From Porites lobata (taxonomy: Eukaryota; Cnidaria; Anthozoa; Scleractinia; Poritidae), in the NCBI GenBank assembly GCA_942486035.1, contig CALNXK010000591.1:21001-85000 (forward strand): a stretch of 64,000 nucleotides of DNA, read 5' to 3'. Of this stretch, positions 14,261 through 27,124 are shown in pieces. A program made the position numbers and the translations under genes. The notes below the pieces were generated by a model. The model saw only the letters and a list, made by a program, of their open reading frames with translations, was not told the origin of the DNA and did no database searches. Positions within the stretch are counted from its first letter, which is position 1. Every line of letters starts with the position of its first letter.

Positions 14261-14513
14261 TGGGCGTGATGTCACTAGGGCGTCACACACGTCCCGCTTG
14301 TACCCAGGGCTTTACGCGGTCATTAAAACTATGCCAAGCATGCAGATTCAACTCTTGTGTGCGTGTGTTCTTTATTCCTAGAGGTCACGTGGGTTAAAAC
14401 AATGGGTGTGACGTCACAAAAGTCACATGGGCGAAATGCGCGATTCTGATTGGTCGAGATGAAATTTGCTGCGCTCTGATTGGTTACAACCCAAGGTAGC
14501 CATGTGTACTACT
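14261..14513. promoter_or_regulatory. Right terminal non-coding region, candidate terminal repeat
   Basis: It contains ATTAAA at 14322 (possible polymerase poly(A) signal), an AATAAA on the minus strand (14371-14376), an E-box CACGTG at 14386-14391, a palindromic CRE GTGACGTCAC at 14408-14417, and two inverted CCAAT boxes (GATTGGT) between 14450 and 14490. Beyond ~14510 the sequence becomes AT-rich. Polinton ends usually read AGT...ACT, and an ACTACT at ~14508-14513 is a candidate end. Without the left end, the terminal repeat and 6-bp target duplication cannot be checked. Confidence 0.4.
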
Positions 14514-16090
14514 ATTTCTTGCTCTAACTAAGACACAAATTTGCTGAAATCAAACGGTGACCAGTCGCCTGCTTATCTTTTTTTCCAGATCTGTCCCAAA
14601 CTTGCAAATTCTATTGGGACTCGTTCCGAGAGAAACTGAAAACAATGCTAATTATGCAAAGTGTTGGCGGGAGAAATTCATCGACTCAGCCTTTACGAAA
14701 AAACGAAACTGTATTTACTACTCTAGGAAAATTTCGAGTTAGAACTAAGACATCTTCAGAAGATTAAATAACAAAATTTTGGTTAACATTCCCTCTTAAC
14801 TTTCTGTTACCAACCACTTAAATCTTCTTGCTTCCAGCAAATACGCTACGGCCAAGAGTACTCACTTTCCGCGAGAGAAAAAAACGTTCCAGCAAAAAGA
14901 AAACAGAAGTCGAACAAGGCATAATGAAGCTTCTTCGTTCATAAACTATTATATTTTTGACCGTCATAAATGTTTTTCTTAATGGCTTTATAATAGATTT
15001 ATTTCCCTAAAGAATTAAATGCCAGTGATTCGGTACAAATATTTTACTTTGACGAGGAAACCCGTTTATTCGATAGTTACAATGATGCCACTTTGTTCTT
15101 TTAAAAGAGTGATATGCTAAGCTAAGTCGTTAAACAGTTTGATGAATGCTAGAACAACCACAGCCCGTCAATGTTAATAATTCCCCATTAGTATCCTTGT
15201 CCAGTGTTTGACATCATATTCCTGAAAGCGCTACGGTATTAAAGATTTACCTTTCCTTTCATATATTTATCTTGAAGTGAATGAGTCATTACTTGACCTG
15301 TCAGCTTCGAAAGGAAACCCGCCAAACTTGACCGGACATTAAAAAAGTTGAGGAGAAAAAATGCTAGCTTAGCTGTTTTTCTTACACTCGAATATATAGT
15401 CTCTATCCTCGGGGGTCCTAGAGCAGTTACTGTAGCTTCCATTAATTGATTTTTGAAAGTACAACTGTTGCTTGGCGCAGCATGCCCAATTATCGATCGT
15501 AACAGGCGACTCCAATCAATCAATTTGTTATTGAGGAAATGATGTTTTATGCAAACACCAAACTGTTTTTCTTCTTGTGATAATGAAAGATACCGTTTTT
15601 CTTATCAGTACTGCAAGGACACTATCTGTTAGGTTTAGCAGAAGGATTTAAACCTTTTTTAAAACAGATGAAGAAAGTTTCTGTTGATCAAGACTCAAAG
15701 ATCACTTGGAGACTAAGTTTCAGTGGAGATATTTTTTAAGAAGTACATGTAAAAGCAGTAAGATTGTTGTAATAAACTGAGTGGAAAACGACTATGAGCT
15801 TGCATCTTCTTTTTCATATCCCATGACGGATGATATTCTGTGCTAATTTGAAGAATATACCCCGTCGGAGAAAAAATGGTAAATCACTGGGATTGATGTC
15901 AATTACCACCCACTTCGCAAAAGTATTCTTTTCGTAAAAAAAAAAAATCCCCAAACCTGTTCGTTTCTGTCCAACTTGGAAAAGCACCACTAACGTGACG
16001 ACAAAAAAAATCTCCTAGCTTCGCAAAAAACTATTTGGGACAGGAAACCGAAATCAAGAAAAACAACGGGATTTAAAACAGAGACAAACA
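14514..16090. other. AT-rich non-coding flank
   Basis: I see no gene, no long inverted repeat and no recognisable transposon. Short frames here have no supporting features. Confidence 0.6.
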
Positions 16091-16129
16091 AAACGCAGAC
16101 CAGAAAAGGTCTGTTAAGGAAAGAAAAAG

Positions 16130-19100
16130 AAAAGTAGTAAGGACAGAAAAGGACTAGTAAGGACGGAAAAGGGCTAAATATTATATAAAGGGACTAGTAT
16201 GGTTAGTAAAAGACTAGCAAACACGAAAAAGGACTAGTTAGGACATAAAAGGACTAGTTAGGGCGGAAAAAGGACTAATAAGGACGGACAAGGACTAGTT
16301 AGGACATAAAAGGACTAGTTAGGACGGAAAAGACTAGTAAGGACGGAAAAGGACAAGTAAGGACAATAAAGGACTAGTTAGGACGGTAAAGGACTAGTAA
16401 GGACATTAAAGGACTAGTTGGGACGGAAAAGGACTAGTTAGGACACTAAAGGACTAGTAAGGACAGAACAGGACTAGTAAGGACGGAACAGGACTAATAA
16501 GGACGGAAAAGGACTAGTAAGGACACAAAAGGACAAGTAAGGACGGAAAAGGACTAATAAGGACAGAAAAGGACTAGTAAGGACGGAAAAGGACTAGTAA
16601 GGACATTAAAGGACAAGTTAGGATGATACAGGACTAGTAAGGACAGAAAAGGACTAGTAAGGACAGAAAAGGACTAGTAAGGACGGAAAAGGACTAATAA
16701 GGACATAAAAGGACTAGTAAGGACGGAAAAGGACTAGTAAGGACGGAAAAGGACTAGTGAGGACATGAAAAGACAAGTAAGGACGAAAAAGGACTGGTTA
16801 GGACATTAAGGGACAAGTTAGGATGATACAGGACTACTAAGGACAGAAAAGGACTAGTAACGACGGAAAAGGACTAATAAGGACAGAAAAGGACTAGTAA
16901 GGACGGAAAAGGACTAGTAAGGACATCAAAGGACTAGTAAGGACGGAAAAGGACAAGTAAGGACATAAAAGGACTAGTAAGGACGGAAAAGGACTAGTAA
17001 GGACATAAAAGGACTGGTTAGGACGGAAAAGGACAAGTAAGGACGGAAAAGGACTAGTAAGGACATAAAAGGACTAGTACGGGCGGAAAAGGACTAGTAA
17101 GGACCTAAAAGGACTAGTAAAGACGGAAAAGGACTAATAAGGACAGAAAAGGACTAGTAAGGACGGAAAAGGACTAGTAAGGACGGAAAAGGACTAATAA
17201 GGACAGAAAAGGACTAGTAAGGACGGAAAAGGACTAGTAAGGACGGAAAAGGACTAGTGAGGACATGAAAAGACAAGTAAGGACGAAAAAGGACTGGTTA
17301 GGACATTAAGGGACAAGTTAGGATGATACAGGACTAGTAAGGACAGAAAAGGACTAGTAACGACGGAAAAGGACTAATAAGGACAGAAAAGGACTAGTAA
17401 GGACGGAAAAGGACTAGTAAGGACATAAAAGGACTAGTAAGGACGGAAAAGGACAAGTAAGGACATAAAACGACTGGTAAGGATGGAAAAGGACTAGTAA
17501 GGACATAAAAGGACTGGTTAGGACGGAAAAGGACAAGTAAGGACGGAAAAGGACTAGTAAGGACATAAAAGGACTAGTACGGGCGGAAAAGGACTAGTAA
17601 GGACCTAAAAGGACTAGTAAAGACGGAAAAGGACTAATAAGGACAGAAAAGGACTAGTAAGGACGGAAAAGGTCTAGTAAGGACATAAAAGGACTAGTAA
17701 GGACAGAAAAGGACTAGTAAAGACGGAAAAGGACTAATAAGGACAGAAAAGGACTAGTAAGGACGGAAAAGGACTAATAAGGACAGAAAAGGACTAGTAA
17801 GGACGGAAAAGGACTAGTAAGGCCATAAAAGGACTAGTAAGGACAGAAAAGGACTAGTAAAGACGGAAAAGGACTAATAAGGACAGAAAAGGACTAGTAA
17901 GGACGGAAAAGGACTAGTAAGGACATAAAAGGACTAGTAAGGACGGAAAAGGACTATTAAGGACATAAAAGGACTAGTAAGGACGGAAAAGGACTAGTAA
18001 GGACCTAAAAGGACTGGTTAGGACAGAAAAGGACAAGTAAGGATGATACAGGACTAGTAAGGACATTAAAGGACTAGTTAGGACACTAAAGGACTAGTAA
18101 TTACAGAAAAGGACTAGTAAGGACGGAACAGGACTAGTAAGGACGGAAAAGGACTAGTAAGGACATAAAAGGACTAGTAAGGACGGAAAAGGACTAGTGA
18201 GGACACAAAAGGACAAGTAAGGACAAAAAAGGACTGGTTAGGACATTAAGGGACAAGTAAGGATGATACAGGACTAGTAAGGAAGTTAAAGGACTAGTAA
18301 GGACAGAAAAGGACTAGTAAGGGCGGAACAGGACTAGTAAGGACGGAAAAGGACTAGTGAGGACATGAAAAGACAAGTAAGGACGAAAAAGGACTGGTTA
18401 GGACATTAAGGGACAAGTTAGGATGATACAGGACTAGTAAGGACAGAAAACGACTAGTAACGACGGAAAAGGACTAATAAGGACAGAAAAGGACTAGTAA
18501 GGACGGAAAAGGACTAGTAAGGACATAAAAGGACTAGTAAGGACGGAAAAGGACAAGTAAGGACATAAAAGGACTAGTAAGGACGGAAAAGGACTAGTAA
18601 GGACATAAAAGGACTGGTTAGGACGGAAAAGGACAAGTAAGGACGGAAAAGGACTAGTAAGGACATAAAAGGACTAGTAAGGACGGAAAAGGACTAGTAA
18701 GGACCTAAAAGGACTAGTAAAGACGGAAAAGGACTAATAAGGACAGAAAAGGACTAGTAAGGACGGAAAAGGACTAATAAGGACAGAAAAGGACTAGTAA
18801 GGACGGAAAAGGACTAGTAAGGACATAAAAGGACTAGTAAGGACAGAAAAGGACTAGTAAGGACAGAAAAGGACTAGTAAAGACGGAAAAGGACTAGTAA
18901 GGACAGAAAAGGACTAGTAAGGACGGAAAAGGTCTAGTAAGGACATAAAAGGACTAGTAAGGACGGAAAAGGACTAGTAAGGACCTAAAAGGACTGGTTA
19001 GGACAGAAAAGGACAAGTAAGGATGATACAGGACTAGTAAGGACATTAAAGGACTAGTTAGGACACTAAAGGACTAGTAATTACAGAAAAGGACTAGTAA

Positions 19101-20125
19101 GGACGGAACAGGACTAGTAAGGACGGAAAAGGACTAGTAAGGACATAAAAGGACTAGTAAGGACGGAAAAGGACTAGTGAGGACACAAAAGGACAAGTAA
19201 GGACAAAAAAGGACTGGTTAGGACATTAAGGGACAAGTAAGGATGATACAGGACTAGTAAGGAAGTTAAAGGACTAGTTAGGACACTAAAGGACTAGTAA
19301 GGACAGAAAAGGACTAGTAAGGGCGGAACAGGACTAATAAGGACGGAAAAGGACTAGTAAGGACAGAAAAGGACAAGTAAGGACAGAAAAGGACTAGTAA
19401 GGGCGGAACAGGACTAATAAGGACGGAAAAGGACTAGTAAGGACACAAAAGGACAAGTAAGGACAGAAAAGGACTAGTAAGGACATAAAAGGACTAGTAA
19501 GGACAGAAAAGGACCAGTAAGGACGTAAAATAACTAGTAAGGACATAAAAGGACTAGTAAGGACGGAAAAGGACTAGTACGGACGGAAAAGGACTAGTAA
19601 GGACATAAAAGGACTAGTAAGGACATTAAAGGACTAGTTAGGACGCTAGAGGACTAGTAAGGACAGAAAAGGACTAGTAAGGACGGAACAGGACTAATAA
19701 GGACGGAAAAGGACTAGTAAGGACACAAAACGACTAGTAAGGACGGAAAAGGACTAGTAAGGAGAGAAAAGGACTAGTAAGGACGGAAAAGGACTAATAA
19801 GGACAGAAAAGGACTAGTAAGGACAGAAAAGGACTAGTGAGGACATAAAAGGACTAATAAGGACTTAAAAGGACATAAAAGGACTAGTAAGGATATTAAA
19901 GGACCAGTAAGTACGTAAAAGGACTAGTAAGGATATTAAAGGACTAGTAAGGATAGAAAAGGACTAGCAAGGACGGAAAGGGACTAGCAAGGACGGAAAA
20001 GGACTAGTGAGGACGGAAAAGGACAAGTTAGGATGATACAGGACTAGTAAGGTCATTAAAGGACTAGTAAGCACGGAAAAGGACTGGTTAGGATACTAAA
20101 GGACTAATAAGTACAGAAAAGAAGT
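16130..20125. repeat. 4-kb minisatellite, 20-bp unit built from two 10-bp halves
   Basis: About 200 copies of a unit of the form GGACTAGTAAGGACGGAAAA. Each 20-mer is two 10-mers starting GGAC and ending AA. The phase is kept almost without indels. Variants (GGACATAAAA, GGACAAGTAA, GGATGATACA) occur in ordered strings that recur at distances of 500 bp (16751/17251), 1100 bp (17251/18351) and 980 bp (18001/18981), showing higher-order duplication. A degenerate start is visible from ~16085. Confidence 0.95.
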
Positions 20126-20129
20126 ATTA

Positions 20130-22787
20130 AATTATGTTGCACGACTATATGGTGTGCTACCATGTAGTGCATGCCACCCTGCCAGATCATAATGACCAGC
20201 ACAGTGAAATACATGGCAGGTAAGTCTTCAGTTTTATTCATTTCCTTGAACAAAAGTTTAGATTTTAACGTGTTCTAAGCGTTCGCATATCTCAGTACTG
20301 TATTTCTCATGCAAAGTCTCTTGTTTTCAACGGTCGCCTATATAGCTGTAGCACGACACCGGCGCGTCCAGCACAAAGGCCACTTGTCACCTATAGCATG
20401 TAAATTACTTTACACCCTTTCCTCGTAACGTGAGCTTGGGCCGCCTCTGTTGAGCGCGACCTGGCTGGCCATTGTTGTACCATACCGCCTCATAATTTTT
20501 AATGAACAAATATACTTTCGCGATAGAATTTTTAAATGACAATTTTACATTAAGCTTTCAAAAGAGAAGGATATGGCACATCAAAAACCAGCACGCAAAC
20601 AATTGCCGGTGCTTTAAAAGGTATATAGGAACAAACATATGGTGCGGTTTTAATGACGCACTAGTAAAAGGCAGATGTTTGGAAAATTTTCCTTTTTTTA
20701 GCGCAATCAGTTCAAAAGACTGGAATTGTGCAGAAGTGTTGATATAGAAATTATGTGCCCCTGGCTTGCACAAAAAATATCTAGTATACAGGTTGAGGAT
20801 TCCTTTTGTATTCATTAAATTTACGGTAAAGGTTATCTTTTGATAGTGAAAAAACTCAGACACTTCAATCAACGTAATTTTCTACCAAGTCAATATGTCA
20901 TAGAAACCTCTTTCGAATGGGTCAGTTGCTATTTTATCAATAACTAAATTAACAAAGGCATCGTATTTTGGCTTAACAAAAGATCTTTATCGATAGGAGG
21001 ACACACAAGATGGAAAAAAGTTCTTTTTTTGACTGATCCTAGTTATCAGTACATTTGTCTATTCGCTTGTTTCTTTTCTTTTTTGTCAGTTAAAAAAAAA
21101 ACTGGTTCGTTCTAATTACATTGAGGTTCACGTTCACTTACATAAAAACATTGGTTAAATGTAGTCTGGTGGCGGCTTTCTTTGTAACGGGATCACGGGT
21201 GGACATATGATAACCGATTGCGGGGGAAAATACGTTTCTCTCGCATTTAAGGCATCAAGAACAAAGATCTCCGTGGAAATTAATAGTTTTAGAATTCAAC
21301 AGCTGAAGAAAGGTAGAAGATAATCTTTAACAATAGAGTTTAATCTAATTTTAGACTTGTCAAACAGACCACGGCTCCGATGGGTGTATGAGCAGGTGTC
21401 TGATATAGTACACCTCTTGATGGTGAAAGAAAGTATACAACATCCAAAATCCCCGATATCTGTTTTAGCAAAGGAGCAAGTTTATTGGTAGGTGAATATC
21501 CGTGTTTTTACTAAGAAGCCACTATTTTTCCTTTTTTTTGCTTTTTTTTGTCGTTGTAAGCAGGGTATATTTTTTTGGATGGCCTTTTTGAAACGCTGCT
21601 TGATGTTTATCAGTCCGGTACACGTTTTCGAAACTTTCACTTTAAGAACATGAAAGTTTGCAATTTTCTTTTTACTAACTTAGTTAATATCTTAAGCATC
21701 TGGTTTTAACTTAAGCTGATTTTGCCAGTACCAGTTTTGTTGTCCCTAATGCCCACTTCACTCAAGTGAATTTAGGATTTTGTCGTTAGTACGTTTTTAA
21801 CAATTTTAGTGAAGAATCCGTTGTAATTTACTGGGCGCCGCCTCCTTCACAGAAGCGCACTCTTCTTTTCCTGTTCAAAATAAGAAATGATGCTCAATCT
21901 AATGGAGGTTTAGGGATTAAAACTTTAAAGCAATTTACTTAATAATAATAAAAAGAATCATAGCTACATTCTTAAATTTGCATATATCTGTTAATGCATA
22001 TATGTATTTAATAAAAACTGAATCATTGGAAAATGCAATTCTAGAGCTCTGATTGGCTTAGCCATCATGGTATTTGAGCCATGCTCTCGAAATATGGTAA
22101 CTGTACACGTCTGCTCAAAATTAAAAACAAGCTACAAATAAGGTGGGGAAGAATTCTCGATCTTTTGTTCGCGTTTTTTACAAAACAATTATTCCACTCT
22201 CGCTTGTTGGATATGAGATGGTTATAGCCAACTGCTATCTACGATCACATATCCAACCCGCAATCGTGGAATAATTGTCGAATATACATAAATTCTGGAA
22301 TGAGAATAGCGAAAGGATATGGGTTTCCGACTTTATTATTCATTTATGAAGTAAAGGTCAGTTCTCTTGTATCTTCATTATTGCGTTGTCGTCCTTCTTT
22401 ACCAATTCTCTCTACCCATTCAAAGGGAATAGAATTAAGAGGAATGGTACACAAAATGCGGCTGAATTTTTTCGACGCATTTTTATAATGCACAAGTGTT
22501 ACATTTTGTAAAATTTTGCGCCTTTTTCGGGGGGGGTGCAACTTTTAGGTTTTTTTTTAACGTTTTGAGGCAATTTATGCACAATAAGGTAAGCAAGTAC
22601 ACGGGGGAAAGGTCTGATCGATTACCTTGATGAAAACTACCAATTTTTTTCCGGCAAGCTCCAAATAAGGCATAAAATTAATTAGAGATTTTAATTAATG
22701 TTAAGTTATCGAGTGTTAGTACGTGCTCTAAATGGGGCATATTAAATTAGATCAATCAATGACATGGTATTTTACGGAGGTGTGAAT

Positions 22788-22790
<3 letters not shown>
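20130..22790. repeat. Dispersed duplication, copy A
   Basis: Long stretches match the interval 35340-36600 (for example AGTGAAATACATGGCAGGT at 20203 and 35463) and then 39140-39990 and 41040-41890 (for example CTGGTTTTAACTTAAGCTG). An internal piece at ~22300-22545 is in the opposite orientation relative to 39660-39800. No intact gene is seen; short frames are not supported. Confidence 0.7.
22185..22279. repeat. Small foldback element
   Basis: Inverted arms ACAATTATTCCAC (22185-22197) and GTGGAATAATTGT (22267-22279), with further matching inside (TTGGATATGAG / CACATATCCAA). Confidence 0.6.
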
Positions 22791-22820
<30 letters not shown>

Positions 22821-22824
22821 ACTT

Positions 22825-22825
<1 letters not shown>

Positions 22826-22855
<30 letters not shown>

Positions 22856-22870
22856 ATGGGCTATTGACTC
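22826..22870. repeat. Hairpin with 15-bp perfect arms
   Basis: GAGTCAATAGCCCAT and its complement flank a 15-nt GC-rich loop. The surrounding AACAATTATTC.../...GAATAATTG continues the symmetry to ~22796-22900. Confidence 0.65.
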
Positions 22871-22900
22871 AGAGGCCACGAGGGCGAGATGAATAATTGT

Positions 22901-23099
22901 TTTAGTAAAATCCAACTCGTTGGTCAAAAATATCGAGAATAAAAAAAAATTTAGCTAGAGAAAAGCTAGACTTTAATACTTTTTTGCCTCCAAAAAGCCG
23001 CGCTTTTCGCTACTAGGGGGCTATAACATATAGCCTAGTAGCAGCTCAACCAATCAGAACGCAGCATTGATAATAGACCACTAGTTGGATTTTACTAAA
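22901..23099. mobile_element. MITE, 199 bp
   Basis: Perfect 17-bp terminal inverted repeats TTTAGTAAAATCCAACT (22901-22917 and 23083-23099). An internal palindrome surrounds TACTAGGGGGCTATAACATA. Confidence 0.7.
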
Positions 23100-23339
23100 T
23101 AGATCTAGCCAGGGCTAAAAGTGAAGATGCCATTAATAAATCTGTAACTATAATCAAACAATAAACATGTATTCCACAAATCAGTTAACTTTATAGCATA
23201 TTCATGTGACTTTTGGGGAAAAGGCTAAGCGATTTTTGGGAAAAATAGTTTGCAAACAGTCTAAGAGTGAACCAAATCCTACATCGAGTTGATAGCCTCA
23301 TATTTACACCCAGAAAGTAGCAATCATCTTCGATCACAT

Positions 23340-24055
23340 TTAAGAGCCATAATGGCTCTTGATCACGGTAAATTAGGCTTGGAAAACAAATCAGGCCGAA
23401 TTTTTTGCGTTCGACAAGTTTACTTTACAAAGTCTTGCCAAGAAATCTGGGGGCGTGTAAACCAACCTGTCATACTTTTTATACATCCCATCTGAGGTGA
23501 AACAGCACTATGAGGCGCTGTTTTTATCGTACAGACCTCGAACAGAATGCAGTTTTTCACAATATTCCAATACAAATTTCACTCATTCAATATTTAGGAC
23601 TATCGAAGCACGCGTGGGCTTTTAGCAAAACCGTTAAAAAAATTTCCAAAATCACCTATACGGCGCCGGTTCTCACTATTGCAGTGCGAGCTGTGGTCGA
23701 GTGTTTGAATGAACATTATTAGAGTTACGCTTCAACATAATAAAGAACTTATTATGTTTTTTTAATGGTTTTATCGATGTGTAATCTTCAAAAGCGTTTG
23801 ATACGCGCGGCATTTTGAGTACTCCTGCAAGCGATGTTCACAAACTACTGAAAACAAACGGTACCGCGATAAAAATTACAAGAGAGACTACTAAAGGAAA
23901 TATAATTCGGTGAAACATATCCAGAGACGATAATTTTCATTCACGAAGACAAGAATTATAGCGTCTCTAAAAATCCTGAGTCTTCAAGCTTAAAGCTTAA
24001 GTTTATGTTTTAAGCCGGCTTCCTGGTGTTTGCTCTTTGAAAGATGAACCCGAGG
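23340..24055. repeat. Dispersed repeat, copy 1 (pair with 27125-27790)
   Basis: It shares ATAATGGCTCTTGATCAC, ATCTGGGGGCGTGTAAACCA and GCTTAAGTTTATGTTTTAAG in the same order as the second copy, with many substitutions and small indels. It is non-coding as far as I can see. Confidence 0.7.
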
Positions 24056-25469
24056 CAAGAAAATCGCTCAAAGCTTTCTTTTACAGCCAGAATTATAACT
24101 AAAAATATTCTTTGCAACGTTTTCTGTCTATTTGCAGTAAGAAAATGTCTAAATTAAGGATTTTTAAAGTTCTGTAAGCTTGTATCAAACCTGATACTCG
24201 GTCAGATCATTGTCTCAAATCCTACAAACATGCGTTAACTAAATAGCCGCATAGACTACGCTCGACTTCATTAAATTAGACATAAAAAACAAACATCAAA
24301 CACAATAATTACTCAGGCTTACCATTCGCGATGCAGCTCCTGAAAGCTATCAAGTGGCCAGTATCTCTTCAGACTTTTCAACCCTCTCATACATCAAGCA
24401 AGGTGAAAAACGAAGATGATGCCATTTGAAATCGGATTTCCGACATGAACAAGCGACGTATTTCTCAACCAAAAACTCAATAAACAAGCTAGCCATGAAT
24501 AACAGAAGACTCATGATAGCAGCTGAATTTCATTTTGTATGTCCCGTGGAAAAAGACAGTTAAAAAAACAAAAATCAAAAACAAGTTGACACAAAACTCG
24601 TTCTTCTTCAGCTGTCAAATTAAACAAGATTAAAGATGCTGCATAAATCTTCCGAATGAACTCACCTGTCAAATATTGACCAATCAGAGCATAGAAATTG
24701 GACGTAGAGCGTGACCAACGCGTGACCATGGTGAGAAAAGTCAGAACCAACTGTCTGTTATAGCTGGCTGACTTTTCGCGTCCGAGGTCAGATTGAAATC
24801 AAAATTTTAATTGTGCGGCAATAAACACAACACATTTCATATGAAATTTTTGAAATAATAAACTTGAGCCTTCGATCATTTGAAAACTATTAACTTGTCA
24901 GCGGATAACTTCATAAAAATACTTGACCTCGATGGGGTCGACACCTGAGCCCGCGATACGGTCAAGTGATCAGGTCAGTGATCAGATCTGGTCAGCGGAT
25001 ATCCTATTTTGACAGCTGTCAATTGATCACAACATTGATGTGTAATATGTGTGCATTATCAGTTTTCCTGGGCCCGGTTCCTCGGACGATGGTTAAGTAC
25101 AACCCAAGATAAAGCCCAATTTTAAGCACGGTTTTCCTGTCTACGAACATATATCTCAAACTTACAAAATACTATTGAGCCTTTACTTTGAGATACAGTT
25201 ATGATAACACCAAGCAATGCTCTAAGTAATGTACAGGAATGTAAATGCACAAAGTGGAACAAAGTTTTAATCCTGGGTTAGCGCTAATCGGCCTTTCAGG
25301 AACCGGGCCCTGTTCTCCCAAACTAGCTAGATTGTATGAGAGTGAACATTGGTTGCCCTTTGGTACGGACGCACTGGCGGTGTACGATTACGTGATTACC
25401 ACATTTTCTGGGATGGGTAGATATGGGGCTCGCTCGCGCGCGCTTCGCGCCCGTGGAGCTCCACTATAA
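24056..25469. other. Non-coding host sequence
   Basis: I see no gene. It contains a GC-rich alternating run (GCTCGCGCGCGCTTCGCG, ~25430) typical of short palindromic inserts in this host. Confidence 0.5.
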
Positions 25470-25830
25470 TAGACATAAGCAAGAAATTACCTGAGTCTAG
25501 CAATGAGTTTTGCGCGCAAAGTAAAATGAACTCCATAATAAGAGTAAAGTTGAACAGATATGCTCTCAAGAAATTATAGAACACTCTCATTTCTTAGTCT
25601 CAAGGTGGCTCAACTGGAGGTTTATTTAGTTAACCACAACGCCATTAATAGCTGAAATATATCGTTGAATTTTTTTCAAAACTTCATTCTTAAGGATTGA
25701 TTTTCGTTATAGATGGCCCTCAAATTGCTCTAATCAATTTGACGCATTGTTTGTTTTGTTTTCATTCATGGATATTGTGTCCAACTTCCATATATGTTCG
25801 CGTGAACAGCTTTGAATAAAGGGGCAATTG
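25470..25830. repeat. Dispersed repeat fragments
   Basis: AGACATAAGCAAGAA with flanking bases (25472) is shared with 40028 and 41924, and appears to be the displaced continuation of copy A. The part from ~25660 (ATTTTTTTCAAAACTTCATT) is shared with ~53000-53150. Confidence 0.55.
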
Positions 25831-26189
25831 CGAATATGAAACTTGTTTTCCATAGTATTTGAATAGTCTATTTATGTTTGTTTTAGCTTGAGAAATGTGT
25901 TTTTAATTTTCATACTGACGTCGTCGTTGATGTTTCCTTGGTGTCATAATTTGGCAAAGGTCGACTAGTCTCTTTGCCTCATTTTGTCTTTGATTGTGGA
26001 AAATTCCTTGAAGTTACAGTACAACTACCTAGATACCATTGGACGTTTTCACTTTAGATTTATAATTATTGCATATTTTTAGTTTATAAAATAACTAACT
26101 AAAGATAGTACGCGCGTTCTGATTGGTTAAAAACCTATGGTTTATTGTGCCGGTGAACTCATAGAAAACTTAAAGTTATTTTATAAAAA

Positions 26190-26350
26190 CAATAGACCAC
26201 ACTTTCTATGGGTTTACCGCGTGATAAACTGGCACTTAGAATGTTGGGAGAGCACTCGAAAAGCTTGTAAATCACGAGCAGAAGGCGTGTCCTTCCAACA
26301 TCGCGCGTGGGTTATCACGTCGGTAAACCCATAGAGAATGTGTTCTATTG
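26190..26350. mobile_element. MITE with ~38-bp inverted arms
   Basis: Left arm at 26190-26227 and right arm at 26312-26350, sharing CTATGGGTTTACCG and CGTGATAA with a few mismatches. The upstream TTCTGATTGGTT may belong to the same element. Confidence 0.7.
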
Positions 26351-26353
26351 CTT

Positions 26354-27124
26354 AAATAAGTTTTTAGTAGCTTAGTATTCTCTTTTTGTCGACGGCTAAC
26401 AATAGAACACAAGGAAACGCCAGAAAAGAAGAAGAAAAAGATGATCATCAAGAAGAAGAAAGGTGTCCTCGTTGTGGTGTTTCTATTCATTGCTAAAAAT
26501 TAACTTCATAAAAAAATCACGTTTAAGCAATCTCATAGGTTTTATTGGGGTTTATCCACATAATATTGGCGAATGGGGCAAGTTTAGTTACCCAACTTTA
26601 ACATTATAATCTTTTTCACGTTTTAAAACGGAAGGAATGCAAAGTTTCTGACTATTCTCACTGCGTACATAATTGGCCCGTCATGTTGGGCCTGCGCGCT
26701 GGTGGCATGATGCATTGCGGCTCTTGGTTAGAATTGCTTGGTTTTTGCCCGCCTCTTGGCCAGTTCAACGTGACTTAAAAGTTTCGCCCCTCCCACCTCC
26801 CCTTGTGGCGGTTGACGTCGCTTACCCTCATTATTCGGCATGCTTATTGTCCAAGCAGTCGCCGTTTTCTCCCATAACTTACTTCCCCGTGTCGGGACAA
26901 TAGGTTTGGAGTGCGAATGTTATATCATTGTATGTACCAAAAGCAGTCAATGATTACTGTGTAACCTAGCTAGCTTTCATTTTTTTTCTCCTTTCGTACA
27001 AGGCCCCTATGGCTTCCACCGGCCCGGGACACACGCTGCTTAAGAATTAATTGCCTCCTTATTTCTTATCTTATCTCCAAGCAAGTTCGAGTCAACACTT
27101 TTAGAGCGTCTTATTTCTTATCAT
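26354..27124. other. Non-coding host sequence
   Basis: I see no gene or clear repeat. A purine-rich GAAGAAGAAAAAG run lies near 26420-26460. Confidence 0.5.

Larger units (their letters stand above)
1..14513. mobile_element. Integrated Polinton/Maverick (adintovirus-like) element, right-hand part
   Basis: The block contains the core gene set of Polintons/adintoviruses: protein-primed DNA polymerase B, A32-like packaging ATPase, adenain-like protease, double-jelly-roll capsid protein and penton-like minor capsid protein, plus a PLA2 protein and small basic proteins. Genes are packed with short gaps or overlaps and are clearly GC-richer than the following 49 kb. The integrase and left terminal repeat are not in the window, so the element must extend to the left. 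The right boundary is inferred from the change in composition and a possible end near 14510-14513 (sequence ending in ACTACT); it cannot be confirmed without the left terminal repeat. All recognisable core genes are uninterrupted. Confidence 0.93.

Noticed and set aside
16130..20125. CRISPR-like array
   Set aside because: There are no unique spacers; the repeats are contiguous 20-bp units in an animal genome.
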